A stretch of 19,447 nucleotides of DNA, from contig CAJKKA010000019.1 of the NCBI GenBank assembly GCA_905200315.1, forward strand, positions 1 through 19,447, given 5' to 3'. Of the stretch, positions 13,278-19,447 are shown one piece after another; the stretch's first letter is position 1, and every line of letters begins with the position of its first letter. Made by a program: the position numbers and the translations under genes. Source of the DNA: an uncultured Clostridium sp. Lineage in GTDB: Bacteria; Bacillota_A; Clostridia; TANB77; CAG-508. The notes below the pieces were generated by a model that saw nothing but the letters and a program-made list of their open reading frames with translations, did not search any database and was not told the DNA's origin.

Positions 13278-14177
13278 TTAATTTTCTTCCTTTGATAGTT
13301 TTTCTATTTCCTCTAGTTCTTTTAAGTTTGCTTTTTCTTCTTCATTCATTTCTTCTTTTTCAATATTTTTTATTATTTTAATATCTGATGCTTTATATTT
13401 TTTAAAGTAATATCCATCTTCCTTGTCTTCTAATTTTACTCTTACAATTTCTTTTAATGTTTCTATGCTATCTACTGTTCCTTCTCCATCTCCTGTTTTT
13501 ACAATTGCTCCTATTTTTGGCATTCTATCAAGTTTTTCTTCATATGCTTCTTGTTCATATTTTAAACAACACATTAGTCTACCACAATTTCCAGATATTT
13601 TTGATGGATTTAATGATAAATTTTGTTCTTTTGCCATTTTTATAGAAACTGCATCAAAATTATTTAAAAATGAACAACAACAAAGTTCTCTACCACAAAC
13701 ACCGTTTCCACCTATTCTACGTACTTCGTCTCTAACTCCAATTTGTCTCAATTCTATTCTTGTTTTATATATAGCTGCTAAATCTTTTACAAGTTCTCTA
13801 AAATCTACTCTTCCGTCTGAAGTAAAATAAAATGTAATTTTACTGTTATCAAATTTATATTCAACATCTGTTAAATTCATTTTTAATTTATGTTTTTTTA
13901 TTTTATTTTCTGCAACTTTAAATGCTTCTTTTTCTTTTCTTTTATTTTCTTCATAATGTTTTCTATCTTTATATGTAGCTTTTCTTATTACTTTTCTTAA
14001 TGGTGCAACTATTCTCTCTTCTGGAATTTGTTTATTTGCCATTGCAACTTCTGCATATTCTTCTCCTACAGATGTTTCAACAATTGCATAATCTTTTAAT
14101 TTGAATTCTATATCTCCTGGATCAAAAAAATATATTTTTCCAGGTTTTTTAAATCTAATTCCAACTATTGTTTTCAA
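13278..14177 (-). CDS. ricT: RicT/YaaT, PSP1-domain protein
   Basis: 299 residues, matching Bacillus YaaT (RicT) in length and motifs. The PSP1 C-terminal domain spans about 60-150, and the cysteine-rich core GGNGVCGRELCCCSFL and NCGRLMCCLKYE supplies Cys161, 166-168, 198, 203 and 204. In Bacillus, RicT with RicA and RicF forms an Fe-S complex that promotes mRNA maturation with RNase Y and affects sporulation and competence. The C-terminal 40 residues are Glu/Lys-rich. The start is a TTG whose TTGA overlaps the holB stop, with GGGAGG 10 bases upstream. It sits between holB and a ferredoxin gene. Confidence 0.92.
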   Translation of the reverse strand: MKTIVGIRFKKPGKIYFFDPGDIEFKLKDYAIVETSVGEEYAEVAMANKQIPEERIVAPLRKVIRKATYKDRKHYEENKRKEKEAFKVAENKIKKHKLKMNLTDVEYKFDNSKITFYFTSDGRVDFRELVKDLAAIYKTRIELRQIGVRDEVRRIGGNGVCGRELCCCSFLNNFDAVSIKMAKEQNLSLNPSKISGNCGRLMCCLKYEQEAYEEKLDRMPKIGAIVKTGDGEGTVDSIETLKEIVRVKLEDKEDGYYFKKYKASDIKIIKNIEKEEMNEEEKANLKELEEIEKLSKEEN

Positions 14178-15082
14178 TTATTTAATTCCTCCCAAATATT
14201 TATTAATAAGTTATCTATCGTCATATCATAATTACTATTGTATACAAGTCTTTTTTTGGTATCTTCTATAATTTCAATTGCTTTTACATATTTACTTGCA
14301 TTGTTATATTCTTCTTTTGCTTTTTTCAAAAAATAAATATTGAAGTATTCTAAAATTTCATTTATATTTTCTTTTCCTTTGTATATTTCTGTTGCATTGT
14401 TTATTAGGTCTATTACACTATTACAGTTAAAATTTTTAAGTGTTGTTTCCATATTGCTATATAGTTCTTGCTTTTCCTTTACTTTTAAAGCTTTACCAAC
14501 ACTACCTTCAAAGTTTTCTAGCATTGTTTCACTAATATTTTGAAACTCTAATTTATTTTCTAAATATTGCTTTAATTCCCCGTTTTCTAATGAATTAAAT
14601 GTTAATTTTAGGCATCTTGATTTTATTGTATTTATTAAATTACTTTCATTTGAAGTTATTAAAATAATTATTATATATTCTGGTGGTTCTTCTAAGGTTT
14701 TTAATAAACAATTTTGAGCTTCTATTGTCATAGTTTCTGCATCATCTATAATATATACTTTTTTATCAGATATAATTGGTTTTTCATAGACTTTTTCTAG
14801 CATTTTTCTTATTTGCTCTATTTTTATTTTTCCATCTGGTTTTATTATATTAAAATCCGGATTATTATCATTTTCGAGTTCTATGCAAGATTTGCACTCA
14901 CCACAAGGTGATTTATCTTTATTTAAACATAATATCATCTTTGCAAACTCAATAGCTATTTGCTTTTTTCCTATTCCATATTGACCTGAAAATATATAAC
15001 TATGTGCCACGCTATTTGTATTAAAAGCTTTAATTAGTTCATTTTTTATTTTGTTATTTCCTATTATTTTTTCAAAAGACAT
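14174..15082 (-). CDS. holB: DNA polymerase III delta' subunit
   Basis: 302 residues of the clamp-loader AAA+ fold. A P-loop-like SGQYGIGKK lies at 32-40, and a zinc-binding Cys set follows at 52, 60, 63 and 66 (CLNKDKSPCGECKSC). Next come VYIIDDAETMT (Walker B-like), NCLLKTLEEPP and KSRCLKL (the SRC motif). It loads the sliding clamp during replication. It lies 20 bp after lepB. Its TGA overlaps the ricT TTG start by four bases, which suggests coupled translation. The holB-ricT order is common in Firmicutes. Confidence 0.94.
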   Translation of the reverse strand: MSFEKIIGNNKIKNELIKAFNTNSVAHSYIFSGQYGIGKKQIAIEFAKMILCLNKDKSPCGECKSCIELENDNNPDFNIIKPDGKIKIEQIRKMLEKVYEKPIISDKKVYIIDDAETMTIEAQNCLLKTLEEPPEYIIIILITSNESNLINTIKSRCLKLTFNSLENGELKQYLENKLEFQNISETMLENFEGSVGKALKVKEKQELYSNMETTLKNFNCNSVIDLINNATEIYKGKENINEILEYFNIYFLKKAKEEYNNASKYVKAIEIIEDTKKRLVYNSNYDMTIDNLLINIWEELNN

Positions 15083-15102
15083 TTACTATTTTCACCTTTT
15101 TA

Positions 15103-15738
15103 TTAATCTACTTTTCCAAATAAATTTAATGGCCAAATTCTTAATTTTACTTTTCCTTCTATTTTTTCTAATGGAATACATCCAAATCTTCTGCAATCTG
15201 TACTTTGTGGTCTATTATCTCCCATTGCAAAAACACAATTTTCTGGAACTACAAAGTCTGTATATACTCCTCCTAGTGAATCTGTAACAACTCCTGGTCG
15301 TAAATAATTTTCTTCTAATTTTGAGCCATTTATATATACTCCTCCATCTTTTATTTCAACATGTTCTCCTGGAAGTGCAATAACTCTTTTTATGTAGCTA
15401 ATTTTACCTATTTCTAGAAAATTATATACAAATTTTCCAACTCCTGAATGATTATTATTATAAGTTGCAACAGGATAAGAGCTATTATAATTTTCTTCTG
15501 TTGTATATATTTCACTTGGTGCCTCAAATGTTATTATATCTCCTCTTTCAGGGAGTTTCTTCATTGTCCTTCCAACTCTACTTAAAATTAATCTTTGATT
15601 TTCTTTTAAAGTTGGAAACATAGATGGTTGTTTAACTATTGTTGGCGTTCCTATAAAATATCTAACAACTAGTGCTAGCACAACCGCTATAACTATACAA
15701 AATATCCATTCTAATATATCCTTTGTTTTTTCACTCAT
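15103..15738 (-). CDS. lepB: Signal peptidase I
   Basis: 211 residues, single N-terminal membrane anchor (about 12-30), catalytic domain outside. The Ser nucleophile is Ser39 in QPSMFPTL, the Lys general base is Lys117 in YIKRVIALPGE, and the later box is MGDNRPQSTDCRRFG (the usual D-S-R is D-C-R here). It cleaves signal peptides from exported proteins. AGGAG precedes the ATG by 9 bases. It is the first gene of the lepB-holB-ricT-ferredoxin operon, transcribed from the strong promoter at 15790-15818. Confidence 0.95.
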   Translation of the reverse strand: MSEKTKDILEWIFCIVIAVVLALVVRYFIGTPTIVKQPSMFPTLKENQRLILSRVGRTMKKLPERGDIITFEAPSEIYTTEENYNSSYPVATYNNNHSGVGKFVYNFLEIGKISYIKRVIALPGEHVEIKDGGVYINGSKLEENYLRPGVVTDSLGGVYTDFVVPENCVFAMGDNRPQSTDCRRFGCIPLEKIEGKVKLRIWPLNLFGKVD

Positions 15739-15789
15739 TTTATCTATCTCCTAAAACTATAATTTTTTAATTTAATCATTAACGCAATT

Positions 15790-15818
15790 ATTATATAACA
15801 TTATTTATGTTTTGGCAA
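15790..15818 (-). promoter_or_regulatory. Sigma-A promoter for the lepB operon
   Basis: TTGCCA (15818-15813), exact 17-bp spacer, TATAAT (15795-15790). The -35 begins right after the stop codon of the histidine kinase gene. Confidence 0.85.
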
Positions 15819-17261
15819 TTATTTATTTTCTTTTGTTGGTATTCTTATTACTACTTCTGTTCCATGTCCATAAACACTTTTAATATCTATTGTTCCTTGG
15901 TTTCTATCTAATATTTCTTTTGCAATTGATAGACCAAGTCCAGAACCTCCCATTTTTCTTGTACGTGCTTTATCTACTCTGTAAAATCTTTCGAAAATTC
16001 TTTTTAGGTCATCTTCCGGTATTCCTATTCCGTTGTCTATTATTTTTATATATGCATCATTATAAACAAATCCTACATAAATTTTTATATTTCCGTTTTC
16101 ATCTGTATACTTTATACTGTTTGTTAATATATTTATTACAACTCTTTCTATTCCATCTTTTTCAGCATATACATTTGGAACATTTGCTGTAACAAAGCAT
16201 TCTACACCTATGTTCTTTTTATCTAATTCTATTTGCAACTTATCTTGACAACTCTTTACTAAAGCACCCAAGTCAAATTCTTCTTTTTTTACTTCGATTT
16301 GTTCTTGGTCAAACCTTGAAAGTGATAAAAGATCTGTAACAAGTTTTGCCATTCTTCTAGCTTCCGTACTAATAACTCCTAAGAATTTTGTTTGCATTTC
16401 TTTATCATATTCGCTTTCAATTAATGTATCTGAATATCCCATAATTGATGTTATTGGTGTTTTTAGTTCATGTGATACATCTGCTATAAATTCTTTTCTC
16501 ATATTATCTAGTTTTACATGTTCTGTTATATCTTGTATTACAACTATTATTCCTGCAGCTCTTTCATTTTCATCTTTAAATGGTGCAAAAAGCAATTTTA
16601 AATATTTATCCTTTACTTGAATTTGTGTATTTTGAGATGTCCAGTTTTCTAAATAAATTATTTTTTCCATATTTAACTCATCATTATGTTTAGAAAAAAT
16701 CTTATCAAAACTATCATCTTCTGGCATAATTTCTAAGCTTCTTGTCGCAGCAGGGTTTATTAAAATTATTCTTCCTTCTAAATTAAAGGCTATAATTCCA
16801 TCTGTCATATGTAATAAAATTGTTTCTATCTGCCTTTTTTGTCTTGTTGCTTCATTTAAGTTTTGTTTAAGCTCTGCTGTCATTATACTAAATGCATTTA
16901 CAAGTTCATCTATATCATTTTTTCTTTTCTTTCTTTTAGTATCTGTTGGTATTAGCTCTAAGCTTTCTCCATTTGCAATACGCTCTGCACTTTTTACTAG
17001 CTTTTTCATTGGTGATACAATTGAATTAGAAATAAATACTCCAGATAAAATTGAAATTACTCCAAATCCTACAAGTGAATATATTGTAAATTTTTGAATT
17101 TGTATATTTTTTTCACTGTATTCCTCAATTTTTTGTGTTTCATTTGTTTCTTTTATTTGTTCATCATAAATATTTTTATAAAAAAATCCTAAACTAGAAA
17201 TTATAATTGTACCTATTATAAAGAAAATTAATATTATTTTTGTTTGTGTTTCTTTAAACAT
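15819..17261 (-). CDS. walK: WalK/PhoR-like sensor histidine kinase
   Basis: 480 residues. TM1 is about 8-28 and TM2 about 58-80, with only about 28 residues outside. A HAMP domain covers about 80-135, a PAS domain about 145-250, and the HisKA domain has phospho-His264 in DVSHELKTPITSIMGYSD. HATPase_c motifs are NILTNSIKYT (N box), DNGIGIPEDDL (G1), FERFYRVDKARTRKMGGSG (F/G2) and GLGLSIAKEI. It phosphorylates the response regulator encoded upstream. Its external loop is much shorter than the roughly 150-residue sensor domain of Bacillus WalK and more like the streptococcal or PhoR type. A terminator and REP element 9 lie between it and the regulator gene. The ribosome site (GAAAGCGAG) is weak. 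Confidence 0.88.
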   Translation of the reverse strand: MFKETQTKIILIFFIIGTIIISSLGFFYKNIYDEQIKETNETQKIEEYSEKNIQIQKFTIYSLVGFGVISILSGVFISNSIVSPMKKLVKSAERIANGESLELIPTDTKRKKRKNDIDELVNAFSIMTAELKQNLNEATRQKRQIETILLHMTDGIIAFNLEGRIILINPAATRSLEIMPEDDSFDKIFSKHNDELNMEKIIYLENWTSQNTQIQVKDKYLKLLFAPFKDENERAAGIIVVIQDITEHVKLDNMRKEFIADVSHELKTPITSIMGYSDTLIESEYDKEMQTKFLGVISTEARRMAKLVTDLLSLSRFDQEQIEVKKEEFDLGALVKSCQDKLQIELDKKNIGVECFVTANVPNVYAEKDGIERVVINILTNSIKYTDENGNIKIYVGFVYNDAYIKIIDNGIGIPEDDLKRIFERFYRVDKARTRKMGGSGLGLSIAKEILDRNQGTIDIKSVYGHGTEVVIRIPTKENK

Positions 17262-17304
17262 TTATTTTTCTCGCTTTCTTTTTATATTTATATTTTTACC
17301 ACAA

Positions 17305-17330
17305 GGGTCGACAGAGGCGTCGACACCTAT
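17305..17330 (-). repeat. REP-like element 9, between walR and walK
   Basis: On the minus strand ATAG-GTGTCGAC-GCCTCT-GTCGACCC, a 6-bp perfect stem (GTCGAC) with an extended imperfect outer pair. The 5' flank TTCTATTTTTGAT is identical to that of element 5. Confidence 0.8.
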
Positions 17331-17355
17331 ATCAAAAATAGAACTTTCCTATTAT

Positions 17356-17391
17356 AACAAAAAGGTTCGGAGACTTCCGAACCTTTTTGTT
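17356..17391 (-). terminator. Strong terminator after walR
   Basis: A perfect 15-bp stem (17356-17370 with 17377-17391, AACAAAAAGGTTCGG), 6-base loop, and a T-run on the minus strand. It overlaps the walR stop codon and should stop most transcription before walK. Confidence 0.9.
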
Positions 17392-18121
17392 AATAATCCG
17401 TGGCTATGTAGTAACCTACGCCTCTTTTGGTAATTAATATTTTTGGATTTGATGTATCTTTCTCTATTTTTTCTCTTATTCTTCTAACAGTAACATCTAC
17501 AGTTCTTATATCTCCATAATATTCATATCCCCAAACCTTTTCTAAAAGTAATTCTCTTGTTACAACTTGACCTGGTTGATTTGCTAAATATTTTAATACT
17601 TCAAATTCTCTTAATGTTAAATCTACAACTTTATCATTAACACGAACTTCAAATTTTTCATAATCTAATGATAGTGGACCAATTTTAATTTTACTTCCAC
17701 TTTTTCCACTATTTGCATTTTCAGCAGTATTAGATGTTGCTTCAAATTTTCTTAAGTTTGCTTTAATTCTTGCCATTAATTCTCTTACGCTAAATGGTTT
17801 TGTAATATAGTCATCTGCCCCAAGCTCTAATCCTAAAATTTTATCAATTTCTTCATCTTTTGCTGTAAGCATTAATATTGGAATATTTAAGCTTTGTTTA
17901 ATTCTTTTACATACAGTAAGACCATCCATTCTAGGAAGCATAATATCTAATAAAATTAAATCTGGTTGTTTATCAAGAGCTATATCAACCGCTGTTACTC
18001 CATCGTTAGCCTCTAAAGTTTCATATCCTTCTTTTTCTAAATTATATAAAAGTATATCTACAATAGGCTTTTCATCATCTACAACTAAAATTGTTTTCTT
18101 TTCTTTTACTGTTTCCTCCAT
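17390..18121 (-). CDS. walR: WalR/PhoP-like OmpR-family response regulator
   Basis: 243 residues. The receiver domain (10-128) has acidic Asp15/Asp16, phospho-Asp59 in LILLDIMLPRMDG, and the LTAKD and ITKPFS boxes. The winged-helix DNA-binding domain (about 145-240) has LTLREFEVLKYLA, VWGYEYYGDIRTVDVTVRR and RGVGYYI. Close similarity in these segments to Bacillus WalR suggests control of cell-wall metabolism. AAAGGTGG lies 7-8 bases before the ATG. It is first in the regulator-kinase pair but is followed at once by a strong terminator. Confidence 0.9.
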   Translation of the reverse strand: MEETVKEKKTILVVDDEKPIVDILLYNLEKEGYETLEANDGVTAVDIALDKQPDLILLDIMLPRMDGLTVCKRIKQSLNIPILMLTAKDEEIDKILGLELGADDYITKPFSVRELMARIKANLRKFEATSNTAENANSGKSGSKIKIGPLSLDYEKFEVRVNDKVVDLTLREFEVLKYLANQPGQVVTRELLLEKVWGYEYYGDIRTVDVTVRRIREKIEKDTSNPKILITKRGVGYYIATDY

Positions 18122-18155
18122 AATGATTCCACCTTTCTTTGCTAATATTATTTAC

Positions 18156-18164
18156 ACTATAGCA
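18156..18164 (-). promoter_or_regulatory. Extended -10 (TGCTATAGT) for walR
   Basis: A TGC-TATAGT box lies 35 bases before the ATG, with no good -35. A TGTAAT half-site further upstream resembles one half of a WalR box, but the second half is poor. Confidence 0.4.
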
Positions 18165-18202
18165 CATTTATATCACAAAGATTACAAATAAACAAGTGAA
18201 AT

Positions 18203-18456
18203 TTATAAATTTTCAATTTCTTCTTTAGTTAATCCCGTTATTTTTTCAATTGTTTCTAGTGGTATTTTTTCTTCTTTCATTTTTTTTCCATAGTTTTTAT
18301 TCCTTCTTTTTTTCCTTTTCTAAATGAACTGTTTAGCATTGTATTTTATTCATATATTGCTTTTTCTCTCCACCAGGCTAATTGTTGCATTCTTTCATCT
18401 TCTGTTATTTTATCTAGCTTTTCTTTAGCTTCTTTTAATTCTTTATTCTCTTCCAT
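18203..18456 (-). pseudogene. Rpn-type PD-(D/E)XK nuclease/transposase, C-terminal relic
   Basis: The three-part translation reads MEENKELKEAKEKLDKITED then RMQQLAWWREKAIYE, a TAA at 18346-18348, then NTMLNSSFRKGKKEGIK in the same frame. A frameshift follows, and KMKEEKIPLETIEKITGL plus TKEEIENL end at 18203. This is the C-terminal third of proteins annotated as Rpn recombination-promoting nuclease or PD-(D/E)XK transposase. The catalytic N-terminal part (about 200 residues) is missing. It lies 8 bases after the end of the RAYT relic and in the same direction. Confidence 0.7.
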
Positions 18457-18464
18457 CTTTTCTT

Positions 18465-18654
18465 TCACTCTCCTTGAATCCATCTTATTGGGTTATTTTG
18501 CATATATTTTATTATCTCATAATATTCCTTTTCATTTCTTATTATGTGTTCATAATAATTTCTCTGCCAAATTTTGTTAATATTGTATTTGAAACATTTT
18601 CTTGTCGTTATTGATTTATATTCTTGAATTATCTTTTGTAGGGGCGTCCGCCCC
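18465..18654 (-). pseudogene. REP-associated tyrosine transposase (RAYT, Y1/IS200-like), C-terminal relic
   Basis: The frame reads KIIQEYKSITTRKCFKYNIN, then KIWQRNYYEHIIRNEKEYYE, then IIKYMQNNPIRW before TGA at 18465. WQRNYYEHIIRNE followed by NNP-x-x-W is the hallmark of RAYT C-termini, with the catalytic Tyr in the NYYEHI helix. The frame is closed upstream by a TAG that lies inside REP element 10. The HUH metal-binding N-terminal domain (MPNHVH-type) is absent. A +1 shift would join it to the small upstream ORF. RAYTs process REP palindromes headed by GTAG. Confidence 0.75.
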
Positions 18655-18774
18655 TACAGTGTTTAAATTTTTTATTTCAAATATTTTAGAATCGTCTTTT
18701 TTCTTTATTTGTAAGCAAACAGGAACGTCTGTCTCTACAGAATATATTTTTGTTTTTTCATTTATTTTTTTCAT
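18616..18774 (-). CDS. 52-residue ORF read through two REP-like elements
   Basis: It has a good ribosome site (AAGGAG, 7 bases before the ATG) and a consensus promoter. The sequence is mostly Lys/Asp/Ile-rich. REP element 11 encodes VETDVPV and element 10 encodes VGADAPT, in the same frame 27 codons apart. It ends at a TAA that overlaps the RAYT-relic frame. It may be the broken start of that transposase or a chance fusion; I do not claim a functional protein. Confidence 0.35.
   Translation of the reverse strand: MKKINEKTKIYSVETDVPVCLQIKKKDDSKIFEIKNLNTVGADAPTKDNSRI
18637..18658. repeat. REP-like element 10, perfect palindrome at the RAYT relic
   Basis: TGTAGGGGCG-GA-CGCCCCTACA, a perfect 10-bp inverted repeat with GTAG on both strands. 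It lies at the junction of the 52-residue ORF and the RAYT C-terminal frame. Confidence 0.85.
18715..18740 (-). repeat. REP-like element 11 (degenerate)
   Basis: On the minus strand GTAG-AGACAG-ACGTTC-CTGTTT-GC. It has the same layout as other copies but a much lower GC stem. Confidence 0.55.
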
Positions 18775-18795
18775 TTGTTTTCTCCTTTTATTTAT

Positions 18796-18807
18796 GACAT
18801 TTTTGTC
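18796..18807. promoter_or_regulatory. Operator-like palindrome O1
   Basis: GACATTTTTGTC lies over the expected start point of the leftward transcript. Its reverse complement is identical to O2. Confidence 0.6.
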
Positions 18808-18813
18808 GTATTT

Positions 18814-18842
18814 ATTATATATGTCTACACAATTTTAGTCAA
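18814..18842 (-). promoter_or_regulatory. Sigma-A promoter for the leftward ORF/RAYT relic
   Basis: TTGACT (18842-18837), exact 17-bp spacer, TATAAT (18819-18814). Operator-like site O1 covers +1 and O2 lies 9 bp upstream of the -35. Confidence 0.8.
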
Positions 18843-18851
18843 TACTTTTAT

Positions 18852-18863
18852 GACAAAAATGTC
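18852..18863. promoter_or_regulatory. Operator-like palindrome O2
   Basis: GACAAAAATGTC, 56 bp from O1 and in the opposite orientation, with shared outer bases (ATGAC..GTCGT). It lies just upstream of the likely xre promoter. Confidence 0.6.
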
Positions 18864-18887
18864 GTTTTGTTTTGTTGCTTGGTATAC

Positions 18888-18893
18888 TATAAT
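18888..18893 (+). promoter_or_regulatory. -10 box (TATAAT) for the xre gene
   Basis: It lies 27 bases before the ATG. T-rich DNA (TTTTGT at 18865-18870) at 17 bp is a weak -35 that directly abuts O2. Confidence 0.45.
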
Positions 18894-18920
18894 GTTTTAA
18901 ACATAATGTAGGAGGCTATA

Positions 18921-19109
18921 ATGCTAAAACAATATAGATTAAAGAATAATTTATCACAAGAAGAACTTGCTGAAAAAGTTGGTATTAGTTGCAGACATTT
19001 GCAACGATTAGAACAGAATGAAGAAAATACGAGAATTTCTACCTTTAAAAAAATTGTAAAAAGTTTAGAAATTCCTGATGATGAAATATTAAAGTTTATA
19101 AAAAAATAA
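18921..19109 (+). CDS. Small XRE-family helix-turn-helix regulator
   Basis: 62 residues, a single HTH domain: LKQYRLKNNLSQEELAEKVG then ISCRHLQRLEQNEENTRIST, where SQEELAEKVGISCRHLQRLE is the helix-turn-helix. It has no other domain, so it is a Cro/C1-like or antitoxin-like repressor. AGGAGG lies 5-6 bases before the ATG. It is divergent from the promoter at 18814-18842, and two identical palindromes lie in the shared region, so it probably represses that promoter and perhaps itself. A terminator follows at once. Confidence 0.88.
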   Translation: MLKQYRLKNNLSQEELAEKVGISCRHLQRLEQNEENTRISTFKKIVKSLEIPDDEILKFIKK

Positions 19110-19143
19110 ACATTCACTATTATAAATGAATGTTTATTTTTTT
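19105..19143. terminator. Bidirectional terminator between xre and the ROK gene
   Basis: AATAAACATTCA (19105-19116) pairs with TGAATGTTTATT (19127-19138), followed by a T-run. It overlaps the xre stop and lies next to the ROK stop on the other strand. Confidence 0.85.
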
Positions 19144-19447
19144 ATAAACTTCCTGCTCCTATTATTCCTGCATCGTTAAATAATTTTGCTGCTACTATGT
19201 TTATGTTTTTTCTTTTATTAAATAATAAGTTTTCTTTTATTATTTTTTCTTTTAGTGGTTCTAGTAGAATACTTTGGTAGTATGTAAAACTTCCTCCTAT
19301 TACAGTTATTTCTGGTTCGAATATATTTATTAGATTTGATATTCCTATTGCCAAATTTTCTATATATTCGTTTATTATTTTCTGGGCTTCGTTTGTAGTT
19401 TTTCCTTCTAAATTAGGTAGTATTTGGTAGCTTATTGCATTTGCTGG
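19142..19447 (-). CDS. ROK-family sugar kinase/regulator, C-terminal part (cut by window edge)
   Basis: The frame is open from the window edge for 101 codons to TAA at 19142. The peptide NLAIGISNLINIFEPEITVI followed by GGSFTYYQ is the conserved C-terminal ROK block (usually ALGIANLINIFDPEVVVLGG), and the tail ends AAKLFNDAGIIGAGSL. ROK proteins are glucokinase-like sugar kinases or sugar-sensing repressors. The N-terminal ATP site and the zinc-binding Cys motif are outside the window, so kinase versus repressor cannot be decided, although the ending fits kinases. Confidence 0.85.
   Translation of the reverse strand, partial: PANAISYQILPNLEGKTTNEAQKIINEYIENLAIGISNLINIFEPEITVIGGSFTYYQSILLEPLKEKIIKENLLFNKRKNINIVAAKLFNDAGIIGAGSL

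Noticed and set aside
18122..18202. WalR-box autoregulation upstream of walR
   Set aside because: Only one half-site (TGTAAT) fits; the second half at the right spacing is poor.
18602..18838. 78-residue plus-strand ORF across the REP copies and operators
   Set aside because: It is a hydrophobic antisense shadow; the minus strand has the promoter, ribosome site and RAYT motif.

Overview
This 19.4 kb window is very AT-rich and densely coded. It looks like a chromosomal segment of an anaerobic, low-GC Firmicute, most likely an uncultured gut-type Clostridia. The evidence is the mix of WalRK-like, RicT (PSP1) and ThyX genes with rubrerythrin and a 2[4Fe-4S] ferredoxin, together with strong AGGAGG-type ribosome sites. 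TGA is used as a stop codon (holB), so the genetic code is standard. No rRNA, tRNA or CRISPR array was seen.

Layout. 1-919 (minus): the first codons of an oligoendopeptidase F gene, overlapped by a CmpB-type membrane protein gene. 1010-3397 (plus): a YhcC-type radical SAM gene, then a PPP-family phosphatase with an unrecognised helical N-terminus; a strong terminator follows. 3531-3923 (minus): a Nudix hydrolase. 3924-4628: about 700 bp without genes, full of repeats. 4629-9479 (minus): a compact fructose PTS operon, fruK-fruA-ptsH-ptsI. 9577-10065: an unrecognised 162-residue protein. 10286-11367: rubrerythrin, a minimal ferredoxin-thioredoxin reductase-like protein and thioredoxin. 11368-11755: a second repeat-rich gap. 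11756-12904: a double-length ThyX. 13085-15738: a lepB-holB-ricT-ferredoxin operon with a clear promoter and terminator. 15819-18121: a WalK-like kinase and a WalR-like regulator separated by a terminator and a repeat. 18203-18774: decayed transposase and nuclease relics. 18921-19109 (plus): a small XRE regulator. The window ends inside a ROK-family gene.

The most notable non-gene structure is a family of about eleven short GC-rich imperfect palindromes. On the minus strand most are headed by GTAG, and they sit in the gaps between genes, nearly all in one orientation. This is the architecture of REP elements mobilised or maintained by REP-associated tyrosine transposases (RAYTs). A RAYT C-terminal relic lies at 18465-18654 and directly abuts a perfect-palindrome copy of the element; an upstream small ORF is read through two copies. 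That relic is preceded by a good sigma-A promoter and by two identical 12-bp operator-like palindromes shared with the divergent XRE gene.

How the genes work together: the fru operon carries out fructose uptake and phosphorylation with its own general PTS proteins, and its HPr lacks the regulatory Ser46. Thioredoxin, the FTR-like protein and rubrerythrin form a plausible ferredoxin-linked redox and peroxide defence group. LepB, HolB, RicT and ferredoxin form a housekeeping operon.
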